The notes under the pieces were generated by a model. That model was not told the DNA's origin and did not search any database. It saw only the letters and a list, made by a program, of their open reading frames with translations. The position numbers and the translations under genes were made by a program. Positions 8,059 through 16,156 of a stretch of 64,000 bases of DNA are shown one piece after another (within the stretch, counting starts at the first letter, position 1; the number at the start of each line of letters is the position of its first letter). Origin of the DNA: Clostridiaceae bacterium (GTDB taxonomy: Bacteria > Bacillota > Clostridia > Lachnospirales > Lachnospiraceae); the NCBI GenBank assembly GCA_910575795.1, contig CAJTGE010000002.1, positions 157,802-221,801 on the forward strand, read 5' to 3'.

Positions 8059-9261
8059 TCAGTGTGTTAAAATGTACTGCAGGAACAGGCATGGTATCCC
8101 CTTATTCTGTTCCCAGATCGCGGGATATTCGGAAAATGCGACCGGGCAGGCGGAGCGCCCCACCTCAAGGGTGATCCCGGCGATCGGGGAGGTTTCGCGC
8201 TGCAGCCAGTCTTTGAGGCCGCCGACGCCCTTGGAGCCCATGATCTGGTATCCGGTCACTCCGGAGGCGGCCGTTGCCATGTCATACGATTCGGCCGCTT
8301 TTTTGTTGTCGTTCGTATCCCAGTAAATCACCTGTCCCATGGCGTGGTAGTTGATGACAGCAGAGAAGCCGTTCTGCGCAATCACGTTTGCCAGGGCCTG
8401 TGATTCCGGCTCGGAGAGCGGGGCGCTTCCCTTGAAATCTGAGGATGAGCCGTGGTTTAAAGTAGGATTTAAGGACTCCCAGTCAGCGTTGAAATTGTGG
8501 TTTAAATCAACGCCGCGCGCGTTGCTCTTCCAGCGGACGAGATATTGTTCATAGGGGAGCGCAGTGCGTTCCTCAGCCACATCGGCGGCATACATGGCCC
8601 GTATGCCTTCCAGAAGCTCCGGGGAACGGATGGCGCTTTCTCCGAGCTGGCTGAGCGCGACTCCGTCCGGGTTGGACATGGGGATAAAGTGGATGGCAGT
8701 CTGACCCATCAGGGCGTTTAGCGGCTGGCCAAGGTAGCTGCCGGAATCCTGGAAGGCCAGCATGTATTCAATCTGCTGCATCATCAGGGGAACGACGATA
8801 TATTCCCTTCCGTGGATGGCGCCCTGAAAGAGGATCTTTTTCTGGGCGCCCGGGTTGCCGATGACGATATCGTAGATATACCTGCCGTCCAGGGTCTGGC
8901 CGATCGTCTGATAACTGATGCGGCCCGGATAGCGGGCGGCCAGGGCAAGGATGTCCTGCTCCATCTGTTCGTAGCTATATTTGTCAACGGGATGCACGAT
9001 GGGATCCATAATCGCCTGATTGTAAAAGGAATCATCCGCAGCGGGCGGAGTATCGGGGATCGTGACGGATCCTCCGCCTCCCGGGCCGGCAGGGCCGGAA
9101 CCGGTCCCGGAGTCAGGAACCGTAACTGCAGGCGGTATATCGCCGGCGGGGCCTGCCCATGCAGAAAGCGGAGCTGCCGCCAGAAAGGCAAGCGACAGGC
9201 ACAGACAGCCTGCGACAGTCTTTTTTGTTATATGTTTACGAGAGTTATGGGTAAAATTCAT
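8059..9261 (-). CDS. Secreted M14 zinc carboxypeptidase
   Basis: A 400-aa exported peptidase. The chosen ATG at 9261 has AAGGAGG just upstream and opens a classic signal peptide (basic start, long hydrophobic core, cleavage near SAWA-GPAG); the longer frame upstream has no such features. A Pro/Gly-rich linker follows, then the M14 domain: zinc ligands in GAIHGREY, substrate-binding NPDG, the RGVDLNHNF block, the third zinc ligand in NYHAMGQ, and the catalytic Glu in ITLEVGR. It probably cleaves C-terminal residues from peptides or peptidoglycan stem peptides outside the cell. It is transcribed against its neighbours. Confidence 0.92.
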   Translation of the reverse strand: MNFTHNSRKHITKKTVAGCLCLSLAFLAAAPLSAWAGPAGDIPPAVTVPDSGTGSGPAGPGGGGSVTIPDTPPAADDSFYNQAIMDPIVHPVDKYSYEQMEQDILALAARYPGRISYQTIGQTLDGRYIYDIVIGNPGAQKKILFQGAIHGREYIVVPLMMQQIEYMLAFQDSGSYLGQPLNALMGQTAIHFIPMSNPDGVALSQLGESAIRSPELLEGIRAMYAADVAEERTALPYEQYLVRWKSNARGVDLNHNFNADWESLNPTLNHGSSSDFKGSAPLSEPESQALANVIAQNGFSAVINYHAMGQVIYWDTNDNKKAAESYDMATAASGVTGYQIMGSKGVGGLKDWLQRETSPIAGITLEVGRSACPVAFSEYPAIWEQNKGIPCLFLQYILTH

Positions 9262-9360
9262 GAAGCTTATCCTCCTTTTTCTTACGTAAATTATAAAAGC
9301 GGGGAGGATAAATGTCAACGTGGTGGAAAAAATTGAAAGAAAAAAGAAAAAAGTGTTACA

Positions 9361-9472
9361 GTTCACGGGGCGGGGAAAACAGACGTCAAGCTTGCTTGTA
9401 AGGCGGTTTTCCGCCAGTTTTCCCCATCGGGCGGACGCCCGATGCTTCTTGTCTGGCTATGCCGGACAAGAA
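9361..9472. repeat. Decayed copy of the 87-bp palindrome plus two hairpins
   Basis: Bases 9361-9425 match the palindrome at 10483-10569 (same GTTCACGGGGCGGGG start and near-identical AGACGTCAAGC loop), but 11 bases of one arm are missing. Next come a hairpin ATCGGGCG/CGCCCGAT and another, CTTCTTGTC/GACAAGAAG, near 9444-9472. The space between the peptidase and spoIIID holds no gene. Confidence 0.65.
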
Positions 9473-9566
9473 GATGAGTCCCAAGAATAGTAACAAAAAA
9501 GTGACTGTGGCTTAAATACATGGCAGAGGTGTGAATGGGATCAGGGGCAATGGCCTGAAAACGGAA

Positions 9567-9594
9567 CATATTTGCAGGCCGCATCGCATAATCT
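9567..9594 (+). promoter_or_regulatory. SigE-type sporulation promoter for spoIIID
   Basis: CATATT at 9567-9572, a 14-base spacer, then CATAATCT at 9587-9594. This fits the mother-cell SigE consensus (about ATATT and CATACAAT, spacer 13-14), and spoIIID is a SigE gene in B. subtilis. It sits 30 bases before the start codon. Confidence 0.65.
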
Positions 9595-9624
9595 GTAAAA
9601 ATAAGATTTTGCGGGGGATTTTCC

Positions 9625-9900
9625 GTGAAAGAATATATCGAGGAGCGTGCGGTAGCGATAGCCAATTACATTATAGACTACAATGCGACGGTGAGGCAGA
9701 CGGCGAAGAAATTTGGGATTTCCAAATCCACGGTGCATAAGGATGTGACGGATCGCTTAGAGCACATCAATCCGTCTCTTGCGGCGCGGGCCAGGGTGAT
9801 TCTGGATATCAACAAGGCGGAGCGGCACATCCGCGGCGGGATGGCGACAAGGGAGAAATACCAGCACCAGCTCCAGGCGTGCAGCAGGGATCGGGATTAG
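9625..9900 (+). CDS. spoIIID: Sporulation transcription regulator SpoIIID
   Basis: A 91-aa DNA-binding protein almost entirely like SpoIIID: KEYIEERAVAIANYI, then the helix-turn-helix ATVRQTAKKFGISKSTVHKDV and the LARVILDINKAERHIRGG-type basic tail. In Bacillus and Clostridia it acts in the mother cell during sporulation, activating sigK-related genes and repressing some SigE genes. The start is GTG at 9625 with GGGGGATT upstream. Its presence marks the organism as an endospore former. Confidence 0.96.
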   Translation: MKEYIEERAVAIANYIIDYNATVRQTAKKFGISKSTVHKDVTDRLEHINPSLAARARVILDINKAERHIRGGMATREKYQHQLQACSRDRD

Positions 9901-9996
9901 CGGACGCCTGTAAATGCAAAAGTTTTTCTGTTCCAGGTCATAAAGCGCTGCGGGCTCCAATAAAATGGTAGTAATTAAACCAAGCAGGGAGTTGTT

Positions 9997-10428
9997 ATGA
10001 AAATCCTAAAAAAAGGAAAACAGTGTTTCGCGCTTTTTGTACTGTCGCTTCTGATGCTGGCCGCGTGCCTGGCCGGGTGCGGCAAGAAGGAGGAAGCGGA
10101 GGATAAGATCCAGGATCTGGAGTTTACGGTTGTGGGGCAGAATGAGATTCCCCAGGAGCTGCAGGAGATCATTGAGCAAAAGAAGCGGGAGCCGTTCCGT
10201 CTGACGTATACGAGCGGCCAGGATCTGTACATAGCGGCCGGATATGGGGAACAAAAAACAGGGGGGTACAGTATTACAGTGCCGGAGCTTTATCTGACGG
10301 AGAATTCCATCACGATCCGGACCGAGCTTGAGGGACCGGAGCAGGGAGAGCAGACCGGTTCTGAGCCGTCGTATCCATATGTCGTTGTGAGGATGGAGTT
10401 TATGGAGAAGCCGGTCGTGTTTAAATAG
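9997..10428 (+). CDS. Lipoprotein with PrcB-like C-terminal domain
   Basis: A 143-aa exported lipoprotein with lipobox LAGC (Cys28). After a Glu-rich linker it carries a domain resembling PrcB_C (Pfam PF14343): YIAAGYGEQKTGGYSITVPEL, then strands ending YPYVVVRMEF. PrcB in Treponema is part of a protease complex; in Firmicutes such lipoproteins are of unknown role. The gene stands alone between spoIIID and a long palindrome. The GTG/ATG choice is not in doubt: ATG 9997 follows AGGGAG. Confidence 0.78.
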   Translation: MKILKKGKQCFALFVLSLLMLAACLAGCGKKEEAEDKIQDLEFTVVGQNEIPQELQEIIEQKKREPFRLTYTSGQDLYIAAGYGEQKTGGYSITVPELYLTENSITIRTELEGPEQGEQTGSEPSYPYVVVRMEFMEKPVVFK

Positions 10429-10482
10429 CAGGTATGTAACAGAATAATGGAATTGCGGATTCCCGGCTATTCACATGCTGCC

Positions 10483-10569
10483 GTTCACGGGGCGGGGAAA
10501 ACCGGCAGAAAACAGACGTCAAGCTCGCTTGCAAGGCGGTTTTCTGCCGGTTTTCCCCGCCCTGTGAAC
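10483..10569. repeat. 87-bp intergenic palindrome
   Basis: Two 31-base arms (10483-10513 and 10539-10569) pair with a single G-U, around a 25-base loop. A damaged copy of the same sequence lies at 9361. It could act as a terminator after the PrcB-like gene, but lacks a T-run. Confidence 0.85.
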
Positions 10570-10597
10570 GGCCGGGAATAATTTATGAAGTTTTTAT

Positions 10598-10626
10598 TTG
10601 TATATCCGCCTTGTTTGAGGTATAAT
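10598..10626 (+). promoter_or_regulatory. SigA-type promoter
   Basis: TTGTAT at 10598-10603, a 17-base spacer, and a perfect TATAAT at 10621-10626. It leaves a leader of roughly 140 bases, with a GCCCG-TTC-GGGC hairpin, before the ORF at 10773. Confidence 0.65.
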
Positions 10627-10772
10627 ACAATCAATACAGACAGTGTGTTCGATGCCGTTCATTCAGGAAAGCCCGTTCGGGCCGGGCATCGGCGGGTTCA
10701 TATGGTTCGATGCTTTCATTTGATGTGTATCGCATAGCAAATCCGGAATAATGTGTTAAAAATCAGAATAGA

Positions 10773-11033
10773 ATGTTATTGTTCGCTGCAATCACAGCGG
10801 CCGTTCCTTTTTTGTATACAGGTTTTTGCCGGGATCAGGTGCAGATCACGGTGAATGTCAGCGATGTTTTATCAGGCCGCCGGAAAGGAAATCAGACGGG
10901 AGATGAGAGGAGAATACAGGGGATTACACAAGGCTTACAGCGAGATTTTGTTCTGCTGGCAGGAGGCTTCGCCTGGGCGCTGTCAGAGGGAGCCGTACCA
11001 GAGCGTAAAGAAGAAGGAGAGGATGTACGATGA
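10773..11033 (+). CDS. Small ORF coupled to the next gene, function unknown
   Basis: An 86-aa frame opening with a hydrophobic segment (LLFAAITAAVPFLYTG) that could be a signal peptide, then a polar region. No clear ribosome binding site precedes the ATG. In its favour: it lies directly behind a good promoter and its stop overlaps the next start as ATGA, the usual mark of coupled genes. Against it: I recognise no family and the overlap may be chance. Confidence 0.35.
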   Translation: MLLFAAITAAVPFLYTGFCRDQVQITVNVSDVLSGRRKGNQTGDERRIQGITQGLQRDFVLLAGGFAWALSEGAVPERKEEGEDVR

Positions 11034-12100
11034 ATATGGAGTATGCGCGGCGCGGGATGCGCGCAGGCGGGAGGCGGATTTTTAAACATACGCGCGCGGA
11101 CGCCCGGACAGCGTGGGGAAGGCTGTGCCTGGCCTTTATGCTCTGTCTGTCCGCGGCGCCGGATATGGGCGCTTTTTGGGGGATGGGCTCTGGTTTTGTC
11201 TATGCGCGCGAGGAGAGGCAGGATGGAGACTGGGCGCGCTATTCGGAGATCTATGATTCGCCGGAGATGATTCCGGAGCCCCCGGAGGAGTTCACAGATG
11301 AAGGCGGGGAGCGCTTTAGGCTTGTATCAAAGACGCTTCTGGAGGTTCCGGCCACAGGACGGAGACGGCAGTTGTCCGGGGAGGTGATCTACCGGGAGGT
11401 GAGCCGGGATATGGAAGCGCCGCAGACCGCGCAGATGGAGGTTTGGGACGAGGAGAGCGGGAAGACATTTGAAGCAGCGCTTCCTTTTCAGAGCGCGTCC
11501 TTTGAAGAGGAGCGCTGGAGCGGGGATTTTGCGTTTACCGTGACCTTTCACACGTATGGGGCGGATTATTACCGTCTGGGGGAGCTTACAATTCCGCATG
11601 ATCCAAAGGGACCTTCCCTGTGGACATACCGGGCCGAACTTTTGGAGGCGCTGGGGAAAAGGGAAGAGGATTATCGGATTGAGTCGATTGGATGGGACGG
11701 GGAGGCGTACAGGGATGAAAACGGGATTCTCTGCCGCGACGCCCGAGCGTCGGGAAGCCGGAGAGTGTGGGATTGCCGGGCGGTTTATGCCGGAGAGACG
11801 GCGCTTCCGGATTACACGAGATACCGGCTTTTGACGGAGTATGAGAGGGCGGGGCCGGAGGATGGGGAAACGGCTTACCGCGGGATGCCGGGAGGCGAGC
11901 CGGCCAGGGATGCCGGGCGGATCGCGCGTCCCGGGGCGATACCGCGCGGGGCGTCCCGGGAGGAGATCCCGGCATGGCTTGTGTGGTTGAGGAGAAGCGT
12001 CGGCGTGTCGTTCAGCCTTCTGTTTGCAGCGGCGGCGATATGGGGCTTTCGGCGGCTCCTTAAGCTGGCCGGCCGGATCCGGGAGGAGAGGGAGTCATAA
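11030..12100 (+). CDS. Exported protein with C-terminal membrane anchor, unknown
   Basis: A 356-aa protein. The N-terminus is very basic, then a hydrophobic stretch around residues 30-55 (LCLAFMLCLSAAPDMGAFWGMGSG). A large extracytoplasmic-looking region rich in Glu and Tyr follows, and a single transmembrane segment near residues 327-345 (SVGVSFSLLFAAAAIWGF) precedes a basic tail. This is the layout of a type I membrane protein with most mass outside. I do not recognise a domain. The start has AAGAAGGAGAGG upstream. No operon partner beyond the small ORF before it. Confidence 0.7.
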   Translation: MNMEYARRGMRAGGRRIFKHTRADARTAWGRLCLAFMLCLSAAPDMGAFWGMGSGFVYAREERQDGDWARYSEIYDSPEMIPEPPEEFTDEGGERFRLVSKTLLEVPATGRRRQLSGEVIYREVSRDMEAPQTAQMEVWDEESGKTFEAALPFQSASFEEERWSGDFAFTVTFHTYGADYYRLGELTIPHDPKGPSLWTYRAELLEALGKREEDYRIESIGWDGEAYRDENGILCRDARASGSRRVWDCRAVYAGETALPDYTRYRLLTEYERAGPEDGETAYRGMPGGEPARDAGRIARPGAIPRGASREEIPAWLVWLRRSVGVSFSLLFAAAAIWGFRRLLKLAGRIREERES

Positions 12101-12123
12101 AAAGATACTGTAATGAAGCGTTG

Positions 12124-12152
12124 TTGACTATTCCCGCGGACGGGCTTATACT
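12124..12152 (+). promoter_or_regulatory. Near-consensus SigA promoter
   Basis: TTGACT at 12124-12129, exactly 17 bases, then TATACT at 12147-12152. It drives the small-gene pair at 12232 and probably the genes after it. Confidence 0.75.
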
Positions 12153-12164
12153 TTATGGAGACAG

Positions 12165-12207
12165 ATGTACTCCCGGAATCCTGCTGCGCCTGATTCCGGG
12201 AGTACAT
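12165..12207 (+). promoter_or_regulatory. Perfect 16-bp leader hairpin just before the ribosome binding site
   Basis: Arms 12165-12180 and 12192-12207 are perfectly complementary, with an 11-base loop. The hairpin begins about 6 bases after the expected transcript start and ends about 10 bases before the AGGAGGG of the next gene, so it fills nearly the whole leader. Related ATGTACTCCCGG ends recur at 24183. Confidence 0.65.
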
Positions 12208-12231
12208 TTAAAGCGCAGGAGGGATGAACTT

Positions 12232-12477
12232 ATGTCCAGGGAGGTTGTATTTAAGATGGAGCGGCCGAATCTGGTAGAGATCGGCCAGACCGTGGAGGTT
12301 ACGGAGTCGGTCACGCCGTTTAATGTAAACTATATGATCGAGCCGGCTGTGGCCATGTCCGGCCTGTTTAAGCTGAATGACAGGTTAAAGGCGGATCATG
12401 GAGTGGTGAAGAATATTGAGGAGAATGACAGGGGATTCTATGTAACAGTAGAGTTTGAGGAACAGGAGGAGAAATGA
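12232..12477 (+). CDS. Small conserved protein, unknown function
   Basis: An 81-aa soluble protein, no signal or membrane segment, fairly acidic at the C-terminus (VEFEEQEEK). It contains a GQTVEVTESVTPFNV segment and looks like a small all-beta protein. I do not recognise a named domain. The ATG at 12232 is fixed by AGGAGGG 7 bases upstream. Its stop overlaps the start of the DUF4250 gene (ATGATGA), so they are co-translated. Confidence 0.75.
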   Translation: MSREVVFKMERPNLVEIGQTVEVTESVTPFNVNYMIEPAVAMSGLFKLNDRLKADHGVVKNIEENDRGFYVTVEFEEQEEK

Positions 12478-12656
12478 TGAAAAAGATTCCGCAGGATCCG
12501 GCTATGTGCGTGAGTTTTGTGAATACGCAGCTCCGGGATGGCTTTTCTGATTTGGATGAGTTCTGCCGGGAATTTGAGATAGAGCGGGCCAGGCTGGAGG
12601 ATAAGCTATCAGAGGCCGGCTATGCGTATGACAGGGCGGTGAATCGTTTTAAGTAG
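12474..12656 (+). CDS. DUF4250 domain protein
   Basis: A 60-aa protein that spans the whole DUF4250 family (Pfam PF14056): IPQDPAMCVSFVNTQLRDGF, then LDEFCREFEIERARLEDKLSEAGYAYD and the ending NRF. The family is small, common in Clostridia and Bacteroidetes, and of unknown function. It overlaps the preceding small gene by four bases and precedes cardiolipin synthase by 25 bases. Confidence 0.9.
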   Translation: MMKKIPQDPAMCVSFVNTQLRDGFSDLDEFCREFEIERARLEDKLSEAGYAYDRAVNRFK

Positions 12657-12681
12657 GGCCGGAAGGCCGGGGTGATGCAGG

Positions 12682-14178
12682 ATGGAGATGTTGGCGTGTG
12701 TGTTTGACGAGGCGGCCGGGCTGTGGCAGTGGATTCTGCTCCATATCTGGGCAATTAATCTGGCGCTTTGCGTGGTGATTGTCTTTTTCCGCCGCCATGA
12801 TCCAAGGGCGGTCTGGACCTGGCTTCTTGCGCTTTATTTTATTCCCGTTTTCGGGTTTTTGTTTTATCTTTTGCTGGAGCAGGATTTCAGGAAGAGCAAG
12901 ATGTTCCGGGTCAAGGAGGTTGAGGACCGGCTGAAGTATTCGGCGCGCAACCAGGAGGAGTTTATTAAAAGCCGCGATATGGCGCTTTTGGGGACGCTGG
13001 CAGGCTATTACTCGGATCTGGTGGTGTATAACCTGGAGACGTCCGGCGCGGTGCTGACGATGAATAACCGGGTGGATCTGCTGACCGACGGCGTGGAGAA
13101 GTTCGCGGATTTGAGAGCAGAGCTTGAGAAGGCCAGCCGCTATATCCATATCCAGTATTACATTATTAAAAATGACGAGGTATTTGGCTCCCTGCTTCCG
13201 ATCCTTCTTAAAAAGGCCGCGCAGGGCGTGGAGATCCGGATCCTGTATGACGGCATGGGCGGGCGGTTTATGCCTAAGAGGACCTGGGAACGCCTTAGAA
13301 AGGCCGGCGTGAAGACAGCAGTATTCTTCCCTCCCTTTTTAGGCCGTCTGAACCTGCGTGTCAATTACCGGAACCACCGCAAGATTGTGGTGATTGACGG
13401 GCGGGTCGGCTATGTGGGCGGATTTAATATCGGAAAGGAATATATTTCAAAGGATCCGAAGTTTGGCTATTGGCGCGACACGCATTTAAAGCTGCGCGGC
13501 GAGGCTGTTTTAGGGCTTCAGCTCCGCTTTGCGCAGGACTGGAACTATGCGTCCGGTGAGAACCTGTTCCGGGATATGTCTTATTTTAAGGAAGAGGGCC
13601 TTCCCCTGCCTGCGGACAGTCTCCTGGAGGGAGTGGGAATCCAGATCATATCCAGCGGGCCGGATACGCAGACGCGCCAGATCCGTGATAATTATCTGGA
13701 GCTGTTTCACAAGGCCCGCCATCACATTTACATCCAGACGCCGTACTTTATTCCGGATGACGCCGTTTTATCCGCCCTGCAGATCGCGGCGCGCTCCGGC
13801 GTGGATGTGCGCCTGATGATCCCCTGCAAGCCGGATCACCCCTTTGTGTACTGGGCGACGTATTCCTACGCCGGCGATCTGTTAAAAGCAGGGGCCCGAT
13901 GCTATACGTATGAGAACGGCTTTCTGCACGCCAAGGGTGTGACAGTGGACGGGTGCGTGAGCTGTTACGGGACAGCCAATATGGATATACGCAGCTTTCA
14001 GCTTAATTTTGAGGTCAATGCCGTGATCTATGACGAGCGGACGACAGAACGGCTGGAGGACGTATTCCTTAAGGATCTGCCGCGCTGCCGTGAAATCACG
14101 CTGGATGATTATAATGAGCGCGGGCTCCTGATCCGCTTTAAGGAGCAGTGCTGCCGCCTTTTGTCGCCGCTTTTATAG
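12682..14178 (+). CDS. cls: Cardiolipin synthase (phospholipase D family)
   Basis: A 498-aa membrane enzyme that joins two phosphatidylglycerol molecules into cardiolipin and glycerol. Two N-terminal transmembrane helices (about 13-35 and 46-65) are followed by two HKD catalytic motifs: NHRKIVVIDG near residue 230 and HAKGVTVDG near 415, each with the usual downstream GGFNIG or GTANMDIRSFQLNFE. Length matches the family. It follows DUF4250 by 25 bases with a weak GGGGTGATGCAGG ribosome site. Confidence 0.95.
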   Translation: MEMLACVFDEAAGLWQWILLHIWAINLALCVVIVFFRRHDPRAVWTWLLALYFIPVFGFLFYLLLEQDFRKSKMFRVKEVEDRLKYSARNQEEFIKSRDMALLGTLAGYYSDLVVYNLETSGAVLTMNNRVDLLTDGVEKFADLRAELEKASRYIHIQYYIIKNDEVFGSLLPILLKKAAQGVEIRILYDGMGGRFMPKRTWERLRKAGVKTAVFFPPFLGRLNLRVNYRNHRKIVVIDGRVGYVGGFNIGKEYISKDPKFGYWRDTHLKLRGEAVLGLQLRFAQDWNYASGENLFRDMSYFKEEGLPLPADSLLEGVGIQIISSGPDTQTRQIRDNYLELFHKARHHIYIQTPYFIPDDAVLSALQIAARSGVDVRLMIPCKPDHPFVYWATYSYAGDLLKAGARCYTYENGFLHAKGVTVDGCVSCYGTANMDIRSFQLNFEVNAVIYDERTTERLEDVFLKDLPRCREITLDDYNERGLLIRFKEQCCRLLSPLL

Positions 14179-14200
14179 ATGTGGGAAGCGAAACTGACTC

Positions 14201-14229
14201 TTGTAAAACGCGCCTTCTTTTTATATAAT
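14201..14229 (+). promoter_or_regulatory. SigA promoter for plsC-pheA
   Basis: TTGTAA at 14201-14206, 17 bases, TATAAT at 14224-14229, about 29 bases before the plsC start. Confidence 0.7.
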
Positions 14230-14257
14230 AGACACGATAAAAAGAGGAGGAGACGTT

Positions 14258-15028
14258 ATGCTTCGGTTTATAGTAGTGGCAGTGATTTTATTTGGATTCC
14301 TGGGAGGCTCGGTTGGCAAACTGCACAGGCTTAAGGAGCTGGCAAAGTCGAATCCCAATCAGATGGAGGAGGAGAGCCTGCGGATTGTGAGGAAGATGTT
14401 CCGTCTGATCCTGCATGTCGTGGGCGTGTCCGTGACGGTTAAGGGCATGGAGAATATCCCCAAGGGGCAGCCGGTGCTCTATGTGGGGAACCACAGGAGC
14501 TATTTTGACATTCTGGTGGGCTATACCACGGTTCCGGGAAAACTGGGATTTGTGGCGAAAAAGGAGATGCTGCGGTATCCGTTCCTGTCGGACTGGATGG
14601 TGAATGTCAACTGCCTGTTCTTAGACCGGAAGAACATCAAGGAGGGCTTAAAGGCAATTCTGGAGGGGATTGAGAAGGTGAAGCGCGGCGTGTCCATCTG
14701 GATCTTCCCGGAGGGGACCCGCAACCGGAGCGAAGACATCCTTGAGCTTCTTCCGTTTAAGGAGGGGAGCTTAAAGATCGCGGAAAAATCGGGATGCCCG
14801 GTGATCCCTGTGGCGATCTCAGGCACAGCGGATGTCTTTGAAAAGCATATTCCGTTCATGCGTCCGTCGCGTGTGACGATCGAATTCGGGACGCCGTTTT
14901 ATATTAAGAAGCTGCCTCCTGAAGAGAGGAAATTTGCCGGTACTTATACGAGAAAAATTATTATTGAGATGCTGGAGAAGGAGATCAGTAGCCATGGATC
15001 TGAAGGAAATCAGAATAAAGCTGGATGA
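14258..15028 (+). CDS. plsC: 1-acyl-sn-glycerol-3-phosphate acyltransferase
   Basis: A 256-aa membrane-associated enzyme that acylates lysophosphatidic acid to phosphatidic acid. An N-terminal hydrophobic segment anchors it. The acyltransferase motifs are visible: NHRSYFD near residue 76 (catalytic His and Asp), LFLDRKN, and FPEGTRNRS near 152, with the VIPVAISGT motif after. AGGAGGAG precedes the ATG. Its last 35 bases overlap the pheA start, linking lipid and phenylalanine genes in one transcript. Confidence 0.93.
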   Translation: MLRFIVVAVILFGFLGGSVGKLHRLKELAKSNPNQMEEESLRIVRKMFRLILHVVGVSVTVKGMENIPKGQPVLYVGNHRSYFDILVGYTTVPGKLGFVAKKEMLRYPFLSDWMVNVNCLFLDRKNIKEGLKAILEGIEKVKRGVSIWIFPEGTRNRSEDILELLPFKEGSLKIAEKSGCPVIPVAISGTADVFEKHIPFMRPSRVTIEFGTPFYIKKLPPEERKFAGTYTRKIIIEMLEKEISSHGSEGNQNKAG

Positions 15029-16121
15029 AATCGATACGCAGATGGAGTCCCTTTTTGAGGAGCGCATGCGCCTGTGCGGGGAGGTGGCAGAGTATAAGCT
15101 TGCCACTGGAAAGGCTGTTTACGATCCGGAGCGGGAGGCGGAAAAGATAAAAGCCCTGACCGGTATGGCAAACGGGGCGTTTAATAAGCAGGCCGTGGGG
15201 GAGCTGTTCCTCCAGATGATGACGTTAAGCCGCCGGTATCAGTACCAGACGATGGCGGAGAGGACGAAACGGCCTGATTTGGGCTTTCGGCCGGTAAAAG
15301 AGCTGGATATAAAGGGCAAGAGGGTTGCTTTCCAGGGGCTTTTTGGGGCTTACGGGCATGCGGCTGCCATGGGATTTTTCGGCGGGGACGCAGATATCTA
15401 TCATGTGAAGCGTTTTGAGGATCTGATGGAGGAGGTGCAGGAAGGCCGGGCCGATTTTGGAGTCCTTCCCATTGAAAATTCGTCCGCGGGGGCGGTGACG
15501 GATAATTATGATCTGCTGGTCAGATACCCGAATTTTATTGTGGCAGAGATTTTCATTCCTGTGAACCATTTCCTGCTGGGGACGCAGGATGCAGAGCTTC
15601 AGGATGTGGAGACGGTGTATGCGCATCCGCAGGCGCTGATGCAGAGCTCGGAGTATTTAAACGCCAGGAGAAGCTGGCGGCAGGTGAGCATGGAGAATAA
15701 TGCGGTGGCGGCGAAAAAGGTGCAGGAGGACGGGGATAAGAGACAGGCGGCTGTTGCCAGCGAGACAGCGGGCGCGCTGTACGGCTTAAAGCCCCTGGCC
15801 GGGCCGATCAATAACAGCAGGGACAATACCACGCGTTTTCTGATCCTCTCAAAAGAACCCGTCTACCGGGAGGGGGCGGAGAAGCTGAGCCTGTGCTTTG
15901 AGCTGCCGCATACGAGCGGAAGCCTTTACAATATCCTGGGCAATTTTATTTTTAATCATGTCAATATGAGGATGATCGAGTCGCGTCCCATCCCGGGGCG
16001 GAGCTGGGAGTACCGGTTTTTTGTGGATATTGAGGGAAATCTGGAGGATGCGGGCGTGATGAACGCGTTGTTTGGTATTATGAGAGAGGCAAAGAATGTG
16101 AAGATCCTGGGGAATTATTAA
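14994..16121 (+). CDS. pheA: Bifunctional chorismate mutase/prephenate dehydratase
   Basis: A 375-aa cytoplasmic enzyme carrying out two steps to phenylpyruvate. Residues about 1-85 form an AroQ chorismate mutase (DLKEIRIKLDEIDTQMESLFEERM, then VYDPEREAEKI). Residues about 105-285 form prephenate dehydratase (VAFQGLFGAYGHAA, VLPIENSSAGAV, and the NTTRF catalytic motif). A C-terminal ACT domain carries GSLYNILGNF and ESRPIPG, the usual phenylalanine feedback site. The ATG at 14994 follows AAGGAG and lies within the plsC 3' end; the longer upstream frame is only plsC in another phase. Confidence 0.95.
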   Translation: MDLKEIRIKLDEIDTQMESLFEERMRLCGEVAEYKLATGKAVYDPEREAEKIKALTGMANGAFNKQAVGELFLQMMTLSRRYQYQTMAERTKRPDLGFRPVKELDIKGKRVAFQGLFGAYGHAAAMGFFGGDADIYHVKRFEDLMEEVQEGRADFGVLPIENSSAGAVTDNYDLLVRYPNFIVAEIFIPVNHFLLGTQDAELQDVETVYAHPQALMQSSEYLNARRSWRQVSMENNAVAAKKVQEDGDKRQAAVASETAGALYGLKPLAGPINNSRDNTTRFLILSKEPVYREGAEKLSLCFELPHTSGSLYNILGNFIFNHVNMRMIESRPIPGRSWEYRFFVDIEGNLEDAGVMNALFGIMREAKNVKILGNY

Positions 16122-16156
16122 GGGACAGGGAAAGGCACAAACGAAAAAGGAGCGGT

